A stretch of 64,000 bases of DNA from Methylobacterium sp. (lineage in GTDB: Bacteria; Pseudomonadota; Alphaproteobacteria; Rhizobiales; Beijerinckiaceae), in NCBI GenBank assembly GCA_002928875.1, contig PERO01000006.1:1-64000 (forward strand), in the 5' to 3' direction. How positions within the stretch are numbered: position 1 is the stretch's first letter; each line of letters opens with the position of its first letter. Positions 8,318 to 16,529 of this stretch are shown piece after piece. The notes beneath the pieces are model-generated. The model made no database searches, was not told the DNA's origin, and was given only the letters and a program-made list of their open reading frames with translations. The position numbers and the translations under genes are program-made.

Positions 8318-8350
8318 ATAACGATCGATATATTAAATAGCGATCGTTAT
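8318..8350. promoter_or_regulatory. Two operator copies in the hydrolase promoter
   Basis: 8318-8331 (ATAACGATCGATAT) and 8337-8350 (ATAGCGATCGTTAT), each one base off the perfect palindrome. A TTGACA box at 8310-8315 sits directly upstream, so both copies fall within the promoter. Confidence 0.75.
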
Positions 8351-8425
8351 TCCAGGGCGCCGGACCTTTTTTGGGCCGATGCTGCGGGGAATGGCATTCC
8401 GATCATCAAACCTACGGAGAAGTTC

Positions 8426-9361
8426 ATGATGACGTTCCGCTCCCTGCTGAGGGGTCTCGCGCTTACCGGCGCCATTCTTTCATCCACGTTTGCTCTCGCT
8501 CTGGAGCGAACATATCATCGCACCCTCGATGTCGAGGGCGTGAATGTTTTCTACCGCGAGGCCGGTCGTCCCGAGGCCCCGAAAGTGGTTTTGCTGCACG
8601 GATGGGGCGCTTCGTCCTTCATGTTCCGCAACCTCATCCCCATGCTGGCGGAAAAGTATCATGTGATAGCGCCTGACCTGCCCGGCTTCGGTCTCACTTC
8701 TGCCTCTGCACGCGACTTCCGGTACGATTTCGACAACCTCGCGCAGGTCATCGAAAGGTTCCTGGCGGCGAAGAAGATCGATCGGTACGCGGTCTATGTT
8801 TTCGATTACGGCGCGCCGACGGGCTACCGTCTGGCACTGCGCAATCCCGAGAAAGTCCGGGCGATCATCTCGCAGAACGGCAACGCCTATCTCGAAGGTC
8901 TGAGCGCAGGATGGGACCCGATCCGCCGCTACTGGAACGAGCCGACAGCCGCCAATCGCGATGCACTGCGCGCGTTCATGACGCTCGAAACGCAGAAGTT
9001 CCAGTACCTCGAGGGCGTGAAGGACAAGACGCTGGTGGAGCCCGAGACCTATCTCCTGGCACAAGCCGGATTCGATGCACCCGGCAACATGGAGATCCAG
9101 CTCGATCTCTTCCGCGACTACCAGTCCAACCTCGCACTCTATCCCCAGTTCCAGGCCTATTTCCGCAAGCACCAGCCGCCGATCCTCGCGGTCTGGGGCA
9201 AGAACGATCCGTTCTTTCTCCCGGCTGGCGCCGAGGCCTACAAGCGCGACAACCCGAAGGCCGAGGTGCATTTCTATGATACCGGCCACTTCGCTCTCGA
9301 GACGCATAACGACGAGATCGGCAAGCGGATCATCGAGTTCCTCGGTCGTGTCATGAAGTGA
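8426..9361 (+). CDS. Secreted alpha/beta hydrolase, epoxide hydrolase/haloalkane dehalogenase type
   Basis: 311 residues with a Sec-type signal peptide (hydrophobic 6-25, likely cleavage after ALA near 25). The fold motifs are HGW (58-60, oxyanion), DLPGFG (84-89), the nucleophile elbow VFDYGAP with Asp127 instead of Ser, Asp261 (WGKNDPFF) and His288 (DTGHFALETH). An Asp nucleophile places it with epoxide hydrolases and dehalogenases rather than esterases. ATGATG at 8426 follows a GGAG. It is the last gene of the operator-linked block and is followed by a strong terminator. Substrate unknown. Confidence 0.85.
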   Translation: MMTFRSLLRGLALTGAILSSTFALALERTYHRTLDVEGVNVFYREAGRPEAPKVVLLHGWGASSFMFRNLIPMLAEKYHVIAPDLPGFGLTSASARDFRYDFDNLAQVIERFLAAKKIDRYAVYVFDYGAPTGYRLALRNPEKVRAIISQNGNAYLEGLSAGWDPIRRYWNEPTAANRDALRAFMTLETQKFQYLEGVKDKTLVEPETYLLAQAGFDAPGNMEIQLDLFRDYQSNLALYPQFQAYFRKHQPPILAVWGKNDPFFLPAGAEAYKRDNPKAEVHFYDTGHFALETHNDEIGKRIIEFLGRVMK

Positions 9362-9393
9362 CGGATAACTGCTGCCTGAAAGCGTCTCAAGAC

Positions 9394-9424
9394 GCGGCCG
9401 CCCGATCGAGGCGGCCGCTTTTTT
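9394..9424 (+). terminator. Rho-independent terminator of the hydrolase gene
   Basis: Perfect 9-bp stem GCGGCCGCC / GGCGGCCGC with a 7-base loop, followed by six T. Confidence 0.92.
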
Positions 9425-10062
9425 CGTGCACGCAACGCCAGGGCCTGGACAGACCCCTCTTGTAAACCCGGCACGGCACCCTCGCATTCGATTGCCGCAG
9501 CGCAGCTCATGGCTGCCGGCACAACGCCGGGTCTGTCGGCTGGATGTCCCCGCGCCGGCGTTGGCCTTCGTCCGGCTCCACATACCTGGCGGAATTTTGC
9601 CTGTATCCCAACCGTGAAGATGAGACCGCCCGCGTGTGAGGAAGACACGGTGTCAGGCACCTTCTTGCTTGGCAGGAACTTCGGGGTCAGGCGAAGAGCA
9701 GCAACAGGGCCGACGCTGCTAAGGATACGCTGCCTTTACACGCGAATGGCAGCCGATGACCGCCAACTGCCGCCAGCAGTGGACCGGACAAGGATTTCCC
9801 CTGGGAATCCTGAAAAAGCGCGATCGGGCATGTCGAAGGCGTGAGAACAGCGTGCAACGGACGGAAGTTGATCTGCAATGCCACGCTTCGAGGGTTCCGC
9901 GCCGATTCACGACGTTCATCGCCAGATGGCGACCATCAACGCTTGCCCGCGAATCCATCGGGATCAATCGGCTGACTTCCAAGAGGCAAGTCGAGCCTCG
10001 TTTTCAAGGCGGCAATGGGCGTCAGACAGCGAGCCTGCGTCGCCGGGAGTAATGCATGTCAG
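9425..10062. other. Intergenic stretch without a recognisable gene
   Basis: About 640 bp between the terminator and the dehydrogenase stop. Short overlapping frames on both strands show no family resemblance or binding site. It may be decayed sequence. Confidence 0.4.
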
Positions 10063-10950
10063 TTATCGATCGAGGCGAGCCAGCAAGCTCGATGTATCCC
10101 ATCGCCCGCCGCCCATCGCTTGCACCTCGGCGTAAAACTGGTCGATCAGTGCTGCGATCGGCAGTTTCGCTCCATTGCGACGCGCTTCCGCGAGAACGAT
10201 GCCGAGATCCTTTCGCATCCAGTCCACCGCGAAGCCGAAATCATACCGACCCTCGTTCATGGTCACGGACCGGTTTTCCATTTGCCATGAGCCGGCGGCG
10301 CCCTTGGAGATGACATCAAACACTGCGGGAATGTCGAGCCCGGCCCGCCGGGCGAAATGCACGCCCTCCGCGAGACCCTGGACCAGACCCGCGATGCAGA
10401 TCTGGTTGACCATTTTGGTGAGCTGCCCCGCCCCTGCCGGACCCAGAAGGCGACAACTCCGCGCATAGCTGCGGATGACTGGCTCGACCCGTGCAAAGGG
10501 TTCCGCCTCGCCACCACACATCACCGTCAGCATGCCACTCTCCGCCCCGGCCTGACCACCGGAAACGGGCGCGTCGATGAAGTGCAGGCCGGCGGCGCGC
10601 GCGGCGGCGTCAAGCTCGCGCGCGACATCGGCGGATGCCGTCGTGTGGTCGACGAACACAGCCCCTTCGCGCATGGTCGCAAACGCGCCAGCCGGCCCCA
10701 GCGTCACCGAGCGCAGGTCATCGTCATTGCCGACACAGGCGAAGACCACATCCCTGCCCTGCGCGGCCTCGGCGGGCGTGGTGGCGACCACACCCCCGAA
10801 CACGCGCGACCACGCCTCCGCCCTGGAACGGGTCCGGTTGTAGACCACGACCTCGTGTCCGCCGATGACCGCGAGATGCCGCGCCATGGGAAATCCCATG
10901 ACGCCGAGGCCGATGAAGGCAACACGCAATCTCTGGCTGCTCTCTGCCAT
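10063..10950 (-). CDS. NAD(P)-dependent beta-hydroxyacid dehydrogenase (HIBADH family)
   Basis: 295 residues. N-terminal Rossmann motif GLGVMG (14-19), the family substrate motif DAPVSGG (126-132), and catalytic Lys179 in GQLTKMVNQ. It fits 3-hydroxyisobutyrate dehydrogenase, tartronate-semialdehyde reductase and relatives; the true substrate is not decidable. ATG 10950 is chosen because GAAGAGG precedes it, although the frame is open to 11028. It lies 43 bp after a tautomerase gene and downstream of a beta-propeller gene, all leftward and probably one operon controlled by the divergent LysR. Confidence 0.88.
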   Translation of the reverse strand: MAESSQRLRVAFIGLGVMGFPMARHLAVIGGHEVVVYNRTRSRAEAWSRVFGGVVATTPAEAAQGRDVVFACVGNDDDLRSVTLGPAGAFATMREGAVFVDHTTASADVARELDAAARAAGLHFIDAPVSGGQAGAESGMLTVMCGGEAEPFARVEPVIRSYARSCRLLGPAGAGQLTKMVNQICIAGLVQGLAEGVHFARRAGLDIPAVFDVISKGAAGSWQMENRSVTMNEGRYDFGFAVDWMRKDLGIVLAEARRNGAKLPIAALIDQFYAEVQAMGGGRWDTSSLLARLDR

Positions 10951-10993
10951 GTCGAAACCTCTTCGGTGACGCAGTTTGTGACGGCACGCGCGT

Positions 10994-11389
10994 TCAGGAC
11001 ACGGCCGGCGCAAAAGGCGCCAGGCCATTGCCGAACGACCAGTTCTCGCGTTTCGTCTCGACGAGATTGATCACGACATCGCTCGCCTTGATGTTGCTTA
11101 CCTCGGATATCCGGCGCGCGATGGAGGCATAAAGGGCGCGCTTCTGCTCCAATGTGCGGCCTTCGGCACAGGTGATCTGCACGAAAACGACATCCTTGGT
11201 GTGCTCGATGCCGAGAAAGGAAGCGGGAGCCAGCAAGTCACGGCCCGGTTCGTGCCCGGTCAGGATCTGGAAGAAGTCGTCGGCCGGAACATTGAAGGTC
11301 TCGACCATGGCGTCATGGACGGAGCGGGAAACGGCAGCCGAGAAGCTCGCGGGCTTGCCGGTCACATGGGAAATTCGGACGAGGGGCAT
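10994..11389 (-). CDS. Tautomerase-family protein
   Basis: 131 residues beginning MPLVRI, so Pro2 can act as the catalytic base of the 4-oxalocrotonate tautomerase/MIF superfamily after Met removal. The length fits the two-domain (about 130-residue) subgroup. AGGAAAAT precedes the ATG. Middle gene of the propeller - tautomerase - dehydrogenase operon. The three together suggest catabolism of a small keto or hydroxy acid (inference). Confidence 0.85.
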   Translation of the reverse strand: MPLVRISHVTGKPASFSAAVSRSVHDAMVETFNVPADDFFQILTGHEPGRDLLAPASFLGIEHTKDVVFVQITCAEGRTLEQKRALYASIARRISEVSNIKASDVVINLVETKRENWSFGNGLAPFAPAVS

Positions 11390-11437
11390 GGATTTTCCTT
11401 TCGGTTCAGGGAGAGGCGGAGGTAGAACGCGCTGAGA

Positions 11438-12661
11438 TCAGCGGGAGCCGATGCGGAGCGACGCTGCCGGCCCGGCCAGTGGCATGGTCGTTTGCCCGCG
11501 CACGCGACCATCGGCATCCATTTCCAGGATCGACAGCGACGAAGTCGAGAAATTGCCGACATAGACAAACCGGTTGTCGCTCGAGAACGCGATCCCTTCC
11601 GGGAACCCGCCGACGGGCACGCTCTGCGCGACAGAGGCACCGGCCGCATCGAGCCGCAGCACCGTTGCGAGACCGACCTCGTTGCGAAACCAGCTTCCCC
11701 TGGGGGCATCGTAGCTGCCTTGCAGGATCGTGACCGCGGCCAGTTGCCCGTTCGGACTGATCGAGATGCCCTCGGGAGCATCACCAACGCTGACATGCTG
11801 GATAACCCGAGGCGGCGCGAGGCCGAGATCGATCACGGAGACCGTCTTGGCATTCCCGTCAGAGGCCGCATTGGCGCCGATGTTGCTGACGAATGCCCGG
11901 TTCCCATCCGGTGTGATCGTGACGGTCCACGGGAACAGGCCCACCGGCAGATCTCGGCCGGAATAGCTCACGGCGCCGTCCGCGCCAATATCCAGAACCG
12001 CCACCTTGTGCGCCGCAAACTTTGCCGCCAGCGCTCGCTTGCCATCCGGGGCAATCGCGACCGAGACCACGCTGTCGGTCATCGGGATGGTGGCCCTGAC
12101 CTCCACCCTCGTCCCGTCGATCGTGAGAACCGAAATCGACTTGCCGTCCCGGTTTGCCACAAGCCCCATGCGACCGGTCCGGTCGATCGCGATCCCCGAG
12201 GGTTGCGAACCGACCTTTACAGTCGCAACACGCTGCGGTGGCCGCTGCGTCAGATCGATCACGAAGAGTTCGTCGGCCGGCGCGAAGGTCCAGCCCTTGC
12301 CATCGGGCGCCCGGACGGATCTCAGGGCATTCGCAATAAGCGCCACCTTCTGGTCCGGCGTGATCGCGATATTCGTCGGAGGCCCGACAATGGAATTTTC
12401 GAGCGCGACCGAACCCACGAATTCAGGCTTGGCAGGGTTCTTGAGATCGTAGAACACGACCTCGTCGCGCCCCGGCTCAAGGGCCTGACGCTGCCCGTCA
12501 TCTGTGTAGGCGAACTTCCGGTCGAGGCCGATGGCGAGCATCTCGGCATGTGCGAAAGGCGCCATCGACACGCCCGCAGCCAGCAGCATCATGCGTGTTC
12601 GGCGAAATTTCGCCGCGGAGTGCGGCTGTTTCGAGCGAAATGTTCCCGTGTTCTCCATCAC
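11438..12661 (-). CDS. Exported YncE-like beta-propeller protein
   Basis: 407 residues. A signal peptide follows a basic N-terminus (hydrophobic stretch at about 24-36, cleavage near AHA-E). Repeats of the form ...IAITPDQKVALIAN, ...IAIDRTGRMGLVANRD, ...VTITPDGNRAFVSN and ...IAFSSDNRFVYVGN mark a seven-bladed YVTN/lactonase-type propeller. Possible role: periplasmic lactonase or binding protein; catalytic ligands cannot be assigned by eye. First gene of the leftward operon, divergent from the LysR gene. Confidence 0.82.
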   Translation of the reverse strand: MMENTGTFRSKQPHSAAKFRRTRMMLLAAGVSMAPFAHAEMLAIGLDRKFAYTDDGQRQALEPGRDEVVFYDLKNPAKPEFVGSVALENSIVGPPTNIAITPDQKVALIANALRSVRAPDGKGWTFAPADELFVIDLTQRPPQRVATVKVGSQPSGIAIDRTGRMGLVANRDGKSISVLTIDGTRVEVRATIPMTDSVVSVAIAPDGKRALAAKFAAHKVAVLDIGADGAVSYSGRDLPVGLFPWTVTITPDGNRAFVSNIGANAASDGNAKTVSVIDLGLAPPRVIQHVSVGDAPEGISISPNGQLAAVTILQGSYDAPRGSWFRNEVGLATVLRLDAAGASVAQSVPVGGFPEGIAFSSDNRFVYVGNFSTSSLSILEMDADGRVRGQTTMPLAGPAASLRIGSR

Positions 12662-12724
12662 CGTTGCCTCCTTCGTTGCCTTCGGTCGAAGCGAGACTGA
12701 TCCATTGCCAGAGTTTATTCAAAC

Positions 12725-12745
12725 GAGTAGTATCAATCATTACTC
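12725..12745. promoter_or_regulatory. LysR box GAGTA-N11-TACTC
   Basis: Perfect 5-bp inverted repeat with an 11-bp spacer, the classic T-N11-A form, in the 107-bp gap between the propeller operon and the LysR gene. A further palindrome CTCATGAG at 12743-12750 overlaps it. Confidence 0.65.
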
Positions 12746-12768
12746 ATGAGAAAAATTGAAGTGATGCT

Positions 12769-13641
12769 ATGTCAACGCTCGATCTGAATGTCCTGCGCAC
12801 ACTCATCGCGGCTGTCGAAACCGGCAGCTTCGCCGGGGCGGCGAAACGGGTCGGCCGATCCGAATCCGCTGTCAGCCTGCAGGTGCAGCGGCTCGAAGAG
12901 ATGGTCGGCCAGCCTCTGTTCCGGCGCAGCGGCCGCCGGATGGTATTGACCGAGCCTGGCACGACGCTTCTCGATCATGCCTACCGGATGCTGGAACTCA
13001 ACGACGAGGCGTTGCGGGCGGTCTCGGGCGCCACGCTGCATGGCGCCGTCCGGCTCGGCGTCCCGCAGGATTTTGCCGAGACATGGCTTCCCATCGTCAT
13101 CGCCCGGTTCGCGCGCAGCCACCCCGCTGCCTCGATCACCACGGTGGTCGATCGGAGCCCTGCCCTGCTGGCGCGGCTGGATCGCGGAGAACTGGATCTT
13201 GTTGTGGTGTTCTCCGGAGAAGAGCGCTCGGACGCGATATGGTCGGCACAACTGCCCATGGTCTGGATCGGGCCCGGCGGTTATCGGCGTCGGGCCAGCG
13301 AGCCGGTCCATCTTGTGGCATTCGATCCGCCTTGCGTGTTCCGTGCGGCCGCAACCTCGGCCCTTGAGCAGCGCGGCATCAGCTGTGTCGTGGCTTTCAT
13401 CAGTCCAAGCCTCGCGGGATTGTGGTCGGCCATCGATGCCGGTCTGGGCATATCCGTCCGGACCCCGGCCAGCATCCCGAGCCATCTTGCCGTGCTTCGG
13501 CCGTCGGCGGAATTGCCGGAGCTGCCGCAGGTGAAGCTTTCGCTGCATGCCAACACCCGCTCGGCGGAGACGCAAACCGTTCAGCAGTTGCAGGTCATGC
13601 TGACGGAATCGCTCTCGCGGAGCCTCGATTCGGGCATTTGA
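12769..13641 (+). CDS. LysR-family transcriptional regulator
   Basis: 290 residues with an N-terminal winged helix-turn-helix (about 3-62: LNVLRTLIAAVETGSFAGAA then SESAVSLQVQRLEE) and a periplasmic-binding-like effector domain from about residue 88. It diverges from the propeller - tautomerase - dehydrogenase operon, and a LysR box lies in the shared promoter, so that operon is its likely target along with its own gene. Confidence 0.9.
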   Translation: MSTLDLNVLRTLIAAVETGSFAGAAKRVGRSESAVSLQVQRLEEMVGQPLFRRSGRRMVLTEPGTTLLDHAYRMLELNDEALRAVSGATLHGAVRLGVPQDFAETWLPIVIARFARSHPAASITTVVDRSPALLARLDRGELDLVVVFSGEERSDAIWSAQLPMVWIGPGGYRRRASEPVHLVAFDPPCVFRAAATSALEQRGISCVVAFISPSLAGLWSAIDAGLGISVRTPASIPSHLAVLRPSAELPELPQVKLSLHANTRSAETQTVQQLQVMLTESLSRSLDSGI

Positions 13642-13705
13642 GCAGCCTTGCCGGCGCAACCATCGCCAATGGCAGGCCGCGCGGCTCCGTCGGCACCCGC
13701 TCCTG

Positions 13706-14272
13706 TCACAGCTCGCCGCGCGCGGGGTAGTTCAGCTTTTCGACGAAGTCGAAAGCCTGAATCAACTCGCTGAAGTGCGGGCGAGCAAACGGCATGGTCG
13801 AGGTCGAGGCCCAGTAGAGCGTCCGGTCCGACCGGACGACGAAGATGCCGGGCTCGCTGAAGATCTCGGGCTCCTCGATCCCTGACGAACTCTTGCCGCG
13901 ACTCGCGGAAATGTAGAGCCCCCATTCGCGCGCCTTGGGGATGTCGAGGCTATGGCCGATCGTCACATGCTCGATCCCCCACTTCTCTTGCGTAATCCTC
14001 GCCCGTTCCTCCGTGTCCGACGAGAGCGCGATGACGCCAATACCGCGCGTGTTGAACTCGCCGTGAAGTCGGTCAAGCTCGCGAATATAGGTGTGGCAGA
14101 CCGGGCAGTGATAGCCGCGGTAGAACACGATCATCGTGAACCGCGTCGGGTTCTGCTGGTTGAGATCCCAAAAGCCACCGTCGAGAGTCGGAACGGTGAG
14201 GCCTGGAACAGCGCGGCGGGGAATGAGACGGCCGCCTTCGGTCCGGTTCGATGATTGAACAAGCGCATTCAT
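13706..14272 (-). CDS. Peroxiredoxin-like (AhpC/TSA) protein
   Basis: 188 residues of thioredoxin fold. YRGYHCPVCHTY carries Cys56 and Cys59, a CxxC pair in the position of the peroxidatic cysteine of AhpC/TSA-like redoxins; C-terminal resolving cysteines are absent. Its ATG overlaps the stop of the sulfite-oxidase-like gene (ATGA), so the two are translationally coupled. Likely a thiol reductase or peroxidase; a similar redoxin is encoded at 38496-39161. Confidence 0.85.
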   Translation of the reverse strand: MNALVQSSNRTEGGRLIPRRAVPGLTVPTLDGGFWDLNQQNPTRFTMIVFYRGYHCPVCHTYIRELDRLHGEFNTRGIGVIALSSDTEERARITQEKWGIEHVTIGHSLDIPKAREWGLYISASRGKSSSGIEEPEIFSEPGIFVVRSDRTLYWASTSTMPFARPHFSELIQAFDFVEKLNYPARGEL

Positions 14273-15408
14273 GGCTTGGATCCTTCCTTGGATATGGCGG
14301 CGCCTTGCGCCAGCGTGATGTCGACCACATGGACGGCGTTACGGGCTCCGGTCATCGGCTGCCAATGGCCATCCGCCGATTGTGCGCGCGCGATGAGCCG
14401 CACCGTCGGGCCAGGACCGGCTGTCGGGACTGTCAGCGAGAAACGCTGCCACGCCGGGCCGGATGCCGGTTCGACCTGCGCTGGCATCCAGTTTTCGCCC
14501 CCGTTCAGGCTGATCTCGACTCGATTCACGCCGCGCGCAGCCCAAGCCCAACCCCAGATATCAAAGGGCTTGCCAGGTTCGAGGCCGGCATTGGGCCCGG
14601 GTGCCACGAGGATGCTGTCGACCGGGATGTCCCATACGGGTCGAACTTCTCCATTCGGGGTTCGATCCTGGTAGAATTGCGTGGTGAAAACCGCATCAAG
14701 GCGCTGTTCCGCCAATGTCATCCGGCTCAGCCATTTGACGGAATTCGTGCCGTACCATCCGGGAACGACAAGCCGCACCGGGTAGCCGTTCTCGCGCTGG
14801 AGCGGCTCGCCATTGAGGTGAGTTGCAAGGATGGCGCCAGCGGCAATCAGGCGGTCGAGAGGTGCATCCTTCGCGTAGGATTCACAGGAAAAGCCCGCAA
14901 ACTCCCCGTAATCCGCACCGCATGACCACAGATATCGCGCCTGCGGAAGTGCCCGCACGGCTTCAAGAAACGACGCCAGGGGAACACCTTTCCAGGCGAC
15001 GTTCGCGACCCGCCGGGTCGGCACCGTCGGCTCGAGCGGATTGCCGGCGCATTGGTGCACCGCCGTCACCGATCGTTGTGGCATCGCCGCTATGTCCGCC
15101 AGGGTCAGTGACAGTGGCTTGAGGACGAGGCCTTCAACCGCGAGACGCCAGTCTTCGGCCGAAAGATGCGGAACACCGAGATGGACGAGCGTGAAAAAAT
15201 CCTCTGTCCGCGTCACGCGGTCGATCATCATCTGCGGTTGGAGCGGGATACGCCGGTAGAGGCCTTTCGGCTCCAGCCGCGGGGCCGGTCGCTCCTCCGC
15301 GGCGCTCGCAAAAACCGCTTTCTGATCTGGACTCTGTTTCACCGGCCTTCCCCCCATCAGACCAAGCTTTGCCACGGTCGCTTGAAAGTCGAGGGCAAAA
15401 AGACGCAT
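14269..15408 (-). CDS. Sulfite-oxidase-family molybdopterin oxidoreductase
   Basis: 379 residues with the molybdopterin-binding domain (about 60-260) and a C-terminal Mo-co dimerisation domain (about 280-370, NRVEISLNGGENWMPA). The ligand cysteine is in HQCAGN (about 121-126), as in sulfite oxidases and SorA-like enzymes. No Tat signal is evident, so it appears cytoplasmic unless the start is wrong. The largest frame starts at ATG 15408, but GTG 15342 has a strong GGGGGGAAGG upstream and may be the real start. Substrate unknown: sulfite or another S- or N-oxide is possible. Coupled to the redoxin gene. Confidence 0.85.
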   Translation of the reverse strand: MRLFALDFQATVAKLGLMGGRPVKQSPDQKAVFASAAEERPAPRLEPKGLYRRIPLQPQMMIDRVTRTEDFFTLVHLGVPHLSAEDWRLAVEGLVLKPLSLTLADIAAMPQRSVTAVHQCAGNPLEPTVPTRRVANVAWKGVPLASFLEAVRALPQARYLWSCGADYGEFAGFSCESYAKDAPLDRLIAAGAILATHLNGEPLQRENGYPVRLVVPGWYGTNSVKWLSRMTLAEQRLDAVFTTQFYQDRTPNGEVRPVWDIPVDSILVAPGPNAGLEPGKPFDIWGWAWAARGVNRVEISLNGGENWMPAQVEPASGPAWQRFSLTVPTAGPGPTVRLIARAQSADGHWQPMTGARNAVHVVDITLAQGAAISKEGSKP

Positions 15409-15458
15409 GGCGGGTTGCGAAAAAAAGCGCCCGTCGTGGCCAGGGCCTGGGGGCCGAG

Positions 15459-16361
15459 CTACAGTCGGCCGCCCGCCATATCCGTCTTGATCTGCTGTTT
15501 CAGGAACTGAACCAGCGCGCGCAGCCTCGGCGCGAATTGCAGATCCTGATGGACGTTGACCCAGATATCCCGGTTGGTCACCGCCTCTTCGGGCAACACC
15601 TGCACCAGTGCGTCGTTGGAAAGCCCTGCAAACCGGGGAAGTGCAACAATCCCCAATCCGGATGCGGCGGCATTCATCTGAGCGATCATGCTGTTCGAAT
15701 GAAAGACGACCGGCACATCCGAGACAATATCCTCGAGCCAGCGCACGGCATCGACCTGAATCATGTCGTCGATATAGGTTGCGAAATGGTGGTTGCGGAG
15801 ATCGCTCAGTGAAGCCGGCGCGCCATGCCGGGACAGGTAGAGCGGGGACGCATAGAGGCCAACTTGAAACGAGCCGATCTTTTCCGAGACCAGCCCCTGC
15901 CCCGGCGGCTTGAAGAAACTCAGGAAGAGATCAGCCTCCCGCCGGCTGACGTGGATCACCTGCGCCGAGGTCACGAGCTCGACGGTCACATCCGGCGAGA
16001 TATCCCGGAACCGCAGCAGCCGGGGTGCCACATAGAGCGACGCGATGCCTTCCATCGTAGCCAAACGGACATGACCCGCGGCTGCGGTGTCTGCACCCAC
16101 CAGGCTCCGGATGCTGAACACCGAACTCTCCAGGTTGGCGGCATGGAGGAGGATCCGCTGTCCGAGTTCGGTCAGCTTGAGGCCAGACCGGTTACGCTCG
16201 AACATACTGACACCCAGGGCGCTTTCGAGCTGCGCTACCCGGCGACTGACCGTCGACGGCTCAACCTTCAAACGCCGCGCGGTCTGCGCGATGCTCCCCG
16301 TCCGCGCCACATCGAGGAAGATCCTCAGATCGTCCCAGTCCAGGAGCTCGATCGACCGCAT
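15459..16361 (-). CDS. LysR-family transcriptional regulator
   Basis: 300 residues from ATG 16361. Winged HTH: LLDWDDLRIFLDVARTGSIAQTARRL, then VEPSTVSRRVAQLE; effector domain from about residue 92. The frame remains open up to 16529, but that Cys-rich extension covers the promoter. It diverges from the nitrilase/ABC operon, with palindromes between, and is the likely regulator of that operon. The redoxin/sulfite-oxidase-like pair lies just downstream on the same strand and may be cotranscribed. Confidence 0.88.
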   Translation of the reverse strand: MRSIELLDWDDLRIFLDVARTGSIAQTARRLKVEPSTVSRRVAQLESALGVSMFERNRSGLKLTELGQRILLHAANLESSVFSIRSLVGADTAAAGHVRLATMEGIASLYVAPRLLRFRDISPDVTVELVTSAQVIHVSRREADLFLSFFKPPGQGLVSEKIGSFQVGLYASPLYLSRHGAPASLSDLRNHHFATYIDDMIQVDAVRWLEDIVSDVPVVFHSNSMIAQMNAAASGLGIVALPRFAGLSNDALVQVLPEEAVTNRDIWVNVHQDLQFAPRLRALVQFLKQQIKTDMAGGRL

Positions 16362-16448
16362 GCTGCTCCGCACGTCCCTGCGCGCAAGTACCCTGTAATC
16401 GGGCCAGCCTAAGGCGAAGCTTTCCAGATGAAAAGGACAGCAGGTTTC

Positions 16449-16462
16449 GCAATGCGCATTGC
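16449..16462. promoter_or_regulatory. Palindrome GCAATGCGCATTGC, likely LysR site
   Basis: Perfect 14-bp palindrome followed at once by a related half (TGAATTGCAT), located between the LysR gene and the nitrilase gene. Confidence 0.55.
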
Positions 16463-16529
16463 ATGAATTGCATCTGCCGCTTCCCGAACACGCTGCTAAC
16501 GTTCCCTCAGCTGGAAGGGAGCTCGACAC

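Noticed and set aside
9425-10062. Several overlapping short frames after the hydrolase terminator
   Set aside because: None has a start signal or family motif; left as intergenic.
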